From positions 1 to 8,713 of the forward strand of contig CAVGIV010000084.1 in assembly GCA_963629395.1 (NCBI GenBank): 8,713 nucleotides of DNA, given 5' to 3'. The DNA comes from CAG-791 sp963629395. Lineage in GTDB: Bacteria; Bacillota; Clostridia; Lachnospirales; Lachnospiraceae. The notes under the pieces are model-generated. The model made no database searches and was not told the DNA's origin. It was given only the letters and a program-made list of their open reading frames with translations. Shown here piece after piece: positions 6,615 to 8,713 of the stretch; the stretch's first letter is position 1; the number at the start of each line of letters is the position of its first letter. A program made the position numbers and the translations under genes.

Positions 6615-7198
6615 GTGTTTTATATGACACATTTACAGATGAAGAGCTGATTGCACGCAGTCGCAGCGGGGATTCCGCTGCGACTGATTTTCTGATGGAC
6701 AAATACAAAGGCCTGGTTCGCAGCAAGGCAAACGGATGGTTTCTGCCGGGAGGCGGAGACCGGGAGGATTTGATCCAGGAGGGGATGGTTGGGCTTTTTA
6801 AGGCACTGCGGGATTATGAAAGCGGCAAGGGCGCCAGTTTTTTTACCTTTGCAGGGATGTGCATCACGCGGCAGCTGTATTCTGCCGTAGAGTCCTCCGG
6901 GCGTAAAAAGCATCAGCCTTTGAACGATGCCGTCTATGGCGAGGAGCCCTTTGCCGGGCTTACAGACGATGGGAGCGATCCGGAGCAGCAGTTTATTTCT
7001 AAAGAGAGCGGCCGGGAGCTGGAGGAGAATATACGTGCAGCCTTAAGCCCCATGGAAGCGCAGGTATTGGAGCTCTATCTGGAGGGAATGGACTGCGTTG
7101 GCATTGCAGCTCATCTGGGGCGAGAGCCAAAGGCCGTGGACAATGCCCTGCAGCGTGTCAGGGGCAAAGTAAAACGCCTGGTAGGAAAACAGAATTGA
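6611..7198 (+). CDS. sigH: RNA polymerase sigma-H (Spo0H) family factor
   Basis: This sigma-70 family protein would direct RNA polymerase to transition-phase, competence or early sporulation promoters. With ATG 6611 it has 195 residues, slightly shorter than the B. subtilis protein. Region 2 spans about 28-102 and shows LMDKYKGLVRSKANGWF, DREDLIQEGMVGLFKALRDY, the -10 recognition segment ITRQLYSAVESS and KKHQPLN. These match SigH rather than general ECF factors. Region 4 (about 143-192) starts LSPMEAQVLELYLEGM and has a helix-turn-helix near 162-183. ATG 6611 is preferred over the upstream in-frame ATG 6506 because it follows AGAGGAG (6601-6607) and overlaps the rlmB stop. In B. subtilis a yacP gene lies between rlmB and sigH; here it is absent. 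A terminator-like perfect hairpin sits at codons 16-26. The presence of SigH does not prove that the organism sporulates. Confidence 0.92.
   Translation: MSVLYDTFTDEELIARSRSGDSAATDFLMDKYKGLVRSKANGWFLPGGGDREDLIQEGMVGLFKALRDYESGKGASFFTFAGMCITRQLYSAVESSGRKKHQPLNDAVYGEEPFAGLTDDGSDPEQQFISKESGRELEENIRAALSPMEAQVLELYLEGMDCVGIAAHLGREPKAVDNALQRVRGKVKRLVGKQN
6658..6691 (+). other. Terminator-like perfect hairpin inside sigH
   Basis: CAGTCGCAGCGG at 6658-6669 is the exact reverse complement of CCGCTGCGACTG at 6675-6686, with a five-base GGATT loop. The 12-base stem is GC-rich and is followed by ATTTT at 6687-6691. It lies 47 bases after the sigH ATG and encodes an ordinary SigH stretch (RSGDSAATDF). It could be a site of early termination or attenuation, but the T run is short. 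Confidence 0.6.
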
Positions 7199-7211
7199 TG
7201 GCTAAAGGGAC

Positions 7212-7240
7212 TTGACATGCAGGCGGGATGGATGTATTGT
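7212..7240 (+). promoter_or_regulatory. Sigma-A type promoter of metY
   Basis: A perfect -35 TTGACA at 7212-7217 is followed, after 17 bases, by TATTGT at 7235-7240 (four of six to TATAAT). Transcription should start near 7247, giving a leader of about 44 bases. It lies 14 bases after the sigH stop, so metY has its own transcription unit even though no terminator is visible after sigH. Confidence 0.72.
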
Positions 7241-7255
7241 ATTTTCAACACAAGA

Positions 7256-7272
7256 CCTACTAAACTAATAGG
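7256..7272 (+). promoter_or_regulatory. Candidate operator, Rrf2/CymR-like, upstream of metY
   Basis: CCTACTAAACTAATAGG is an imperfect palindrome of the form CCTAnTAnnnTAnTAGG and continues into GAATAG. It sits just downstream of the expected transcription start, a common place for a repressor site. From memory, sites for CymR and related Rrf2 regulators of cysteine metabolism in Firmicutes have a similar TAATAGGAAT half. The regulator itself is not in the window. The metY ribosome site AGAGGT (7276-7281) follows directly. Confidence 0.45.
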
Positions 7273-7290
7273 AATAGAGGTAAAACGACC

Positions 7291-8586
7291 ATGAGCGAGC
7301 ATGAATTTAAATTTGAGACCAAGCAGCTGCACGTAGGACAGGAGCAGGCAGATCCGGCAACTGATTCCCGTGCCGTTCCGATTTATCAGACTACATCCTA
7401 TGTGTTCCACAATGCACAGCACGCGGCAGACCGTTTCAGCCTTCGCGATGCAGGCAACATTTACGGAAGACTTACGAACAGCACCCAGGGCGTGTTCGAG
7501 GAGAGAATCAATGCTCTGGAGGGCGGCGTTGGTGCATTGGCACTGGCTTCCGGTGCAGCTGCTGTCACCTATGCGATTACCGCTCTTGCACATGCAGGGC
7601 AGAATGTAGTGGCACAGACCACAATCTATGGCGGCTCCTACAACCTGCTTAAACACACGCTTCCGAATTACGGCGTAGAAGCCAAGTTCGTAAACACCAG
7701 AAACCTTGAAGAGGTTGAGGCTGCAATTGATGAGAATACCCGTGCGGTATACATCGAGACACTGACGAATCCGAATGCAGACATTCCGGATATCGAGGCC
7801 ATTGCAGACATTGCGCACAGACATGGCCTTCCGCTGGTGATCGACAACACCTTCGGAACACCTTATCTGATTCGTCCGATTGAGTACGGTGCAGACATTG
7901 TTGTTCATTCGGCAACCAAGTTTATCGGCGGACATGGCACCACCCTGGGCGGCATCATCGTTGACGGCGGAACCTTTGACTGGTCCTCGAGCAAGCTGTT
8001 CCCGCAGTTTACAGAGCCTAACGAGTCCTATCACGGCATTTCCTTCGTACAGGCAGCCGGCAAGGCAGCGTTCGTTACCTATGTTCGTGCCATCATTCTT
8101 CGCGATGAGGGCGCTGCAATTTCTCCGTTCAATGCGTTCCTTCTCCTGCAGGGAACCGAGACGCTGTCCCTTCGCCTGGAGCGTCACTGGGAGAACACGA
8201 AGAAAGTATTGGAATACCTTACGAATAGCCCGTATGTAAAGTCCGTTAACCATCCCGCACTGGAGGAGCATCCGGATCATGCGCTGTTTGAGAAGTACTT
8301 CCCCAATGGCGGCGGCTCCATCTTTACATTTGATATTAACGGCGGACAGAAGGAGGCGTTTGCCTTCATTGATCATCTGCAGATTTTCTCCCTGCTTGCA
8401 AATGTGGCAGATGTGAAGTCTCTGGTTGTTCATCCGCTGACAACAACGCACGCAGAGCTTTCTGCAGAAGAGGCAGCGGAGCAGAACATTCTGCCTTCTA
8501 CCATCCGTCTTTCCATCGGAACAGAGAACATCGATGACATTCTCTGGGATCTGGATCAGGCGCTCAAGGCTGCGTTTGAGCAGTAA
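7291..8586 (+). CDS. metY: O-acetylhomoserine (O-acetylserine) sulfhydrylase, PLP-dependent
   Basis: The enzyme belongs to the Cys/Met metabolism PLP family and would combine O-acetylhomoserine with sulfide (or methanethiol) to give homocysteine (or methionine); some members also use O-acetylserine. The 431-residue length is typical of MetY and longer than the near-400-residue cystathionine synthases. Seen are IYQTTSYVF (31-39), YGRLTNST with the phosphate-contacting Y58 and R60, ALASGAAAVTYA (84-95), IDNTFGTP (184-191), the PLP lysine K210 in HSATKFIGGHG, and the C-terminal LVVHPLTTTHAEL and RLSIGTENIDDI blocks. It carries no signal peptide. The ribosome site AGAGGT lies nine bases before the ATG. 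Together with cysE it places sulfur assimilation in this locus, although it is transcribed from its own promoter. Exact substrate preference cannot be read from sequence. Confidence 0.94.
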   Translation: MSEHEFKFETKQLHVGQEQADPATDSRAVPIYQTTSYVFHNAQHAADRFSLRDAGNIYGRLTNSTQGVFEERINALEGGVGALALASGAAAVTYAITALAHAGQNVVAQTTIYGGSYNLLKHTLPNYGVEAKFVNTRNLEEVEAAIDENTRAVYIETLTNPNADIPDIEAIADIAHRHGLPLVIDNTFGTPYLIRPIEYGADIVVHSATKFIGGHGTTLGGIIVDGGTFDWSSSKLFPQFTEPNESYHGISFVQAAGKAAFVTYVRAIILRDEGAAISPFNAFLLLQGTETLSLRLERHWENTKKVLEYLTNSPYVKSVNHPALEEHPDHALFEKYFPNGGGSIFTFDINGGQKEAFAFIDHLQIFSLLANVADVKSLVVHPLTTTHAELSAEEAAEQNILPSTIRLSIGTENIDDILWDLDQALKAAFEQ

Positions 8587-8601
8587 TAGGTACACCGTGA
8601 T

Positions 8602-8713
8602 TATTCAGCACCCGTCTTGAATTTGATATTCGATGCGGCTGAACAGAGACTATATTTTGTAACTATTTAGCGCCCATCTCGATTTTCCTTCGGAAAACCT
8701 CGATGTGGCTGGC
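8602..8713. repeat. Two diverged tandem copies of a structured non-coding repeat
   Basis: Copy 1 is 8602-8644 and copy 2 is 8664 to the window edge. Both fit TATTyAGCrCCCrTCTyGA, then a variable loop, then TCGATGyGGCTGr. In copy 1, TTCAGC (8604-8609) pairs with GCTGAA (8638-8643), and CGTC (8613-8616) with GATG (8632-8635). In copy 2, CATC (8675-8678) pairs with GATG (8702-8705), and the loop carries its own TTTTCC/GGAAAA stem (8683-8688 with 8692-8697). No coding potential is seen. The spacer TATATTTTGTAAC lies between the copies. Copy 1 could also act as a weak terminator for metY. I do not recognise a named family. Confidence 0.55.

Noticed and set aside
7111..8595. Long open frame on the - strand (494 codons) opposite metY
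   Set aside because: It is antisense to a clearly recognisable metY with all family motifs, and its translation shows no recognisable domain; a codon-usage shadow.

Overview
The window looks like a moderately GC-rich Firmicutes (class Clostridia, probably Lachnospiraceae or a close relative). Three things point there: the gene order ispF-cysE-cysS-mrnC-rlmB-sigH, which is a shortened form of the well-known Bacillus subtilis cluster; a Spo0H/SigH-type sigma factor; and Shine-Dalgarno sites of the AGGAG type. All eight convincing genes are on the + strand, and coding density is high. I saw no rRNA, tRNA, CRISPR array, transposase or phage gene.

Region 1 (1-2128) starts with an intrinsic terminator of an off-window gene and a possible promoter. 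It then holds a two-gene module for the last two steps of IMP synthesis. The usual bifunctional PurH is absent here. It is replaced by a PurO-type (archaeal-style) IMP cyclohydrolase and a stand-alone AICAR formyltransferase that reads much more like the human ATIC formyltransferase half than like a typical bacterial PurH.

Region 2 (2187-7198) is a tightly packed, probably co-transcribed run. It contains ispF (MEP isoprenoid pathway, with an unusual Cys-Gly tail), cysE (serine acetyltransferase with a coiled-coil tail), cysS (cysteinyl-tRNA synthetase), mrnC (Mini-RNase III, overlapping cysS), rlmB (23S rRNA 2'-O-methyltransferase) and sigH (overlapping rlmB by ATGA). It joins cysteine supply, cysteine charging, 23S rRNA maturation and a transition-state sigma factor. 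Compared with B. subtilis as I remember it, gltX and yacP are missing from the run. Strong hairpins lie inside the early coding parts of ispF and sigH and between mrnC and rlmB.

Region 3 (7199-8713) has its own clear promoter (perfect TTGACA, 17-base spacer, TATTGT), followed by a dyad that resembles an Rrf2/CymR-type sulfur-regulator site. Then comes an O-acetylhomoserine/O-acetylserine sulfhydrylase gene (metY family). The last 127 bases are non-coding and hold two diverged tandem copies of a foldable repeat, the second cut by the window edge.

No single new multi-gene system is evident. The best leads are the hybrid purine module, the terminator-like hairpin inside sigH, the Cys-rich IspF tail, the metY operator and the structured repeat pair at the right edge.
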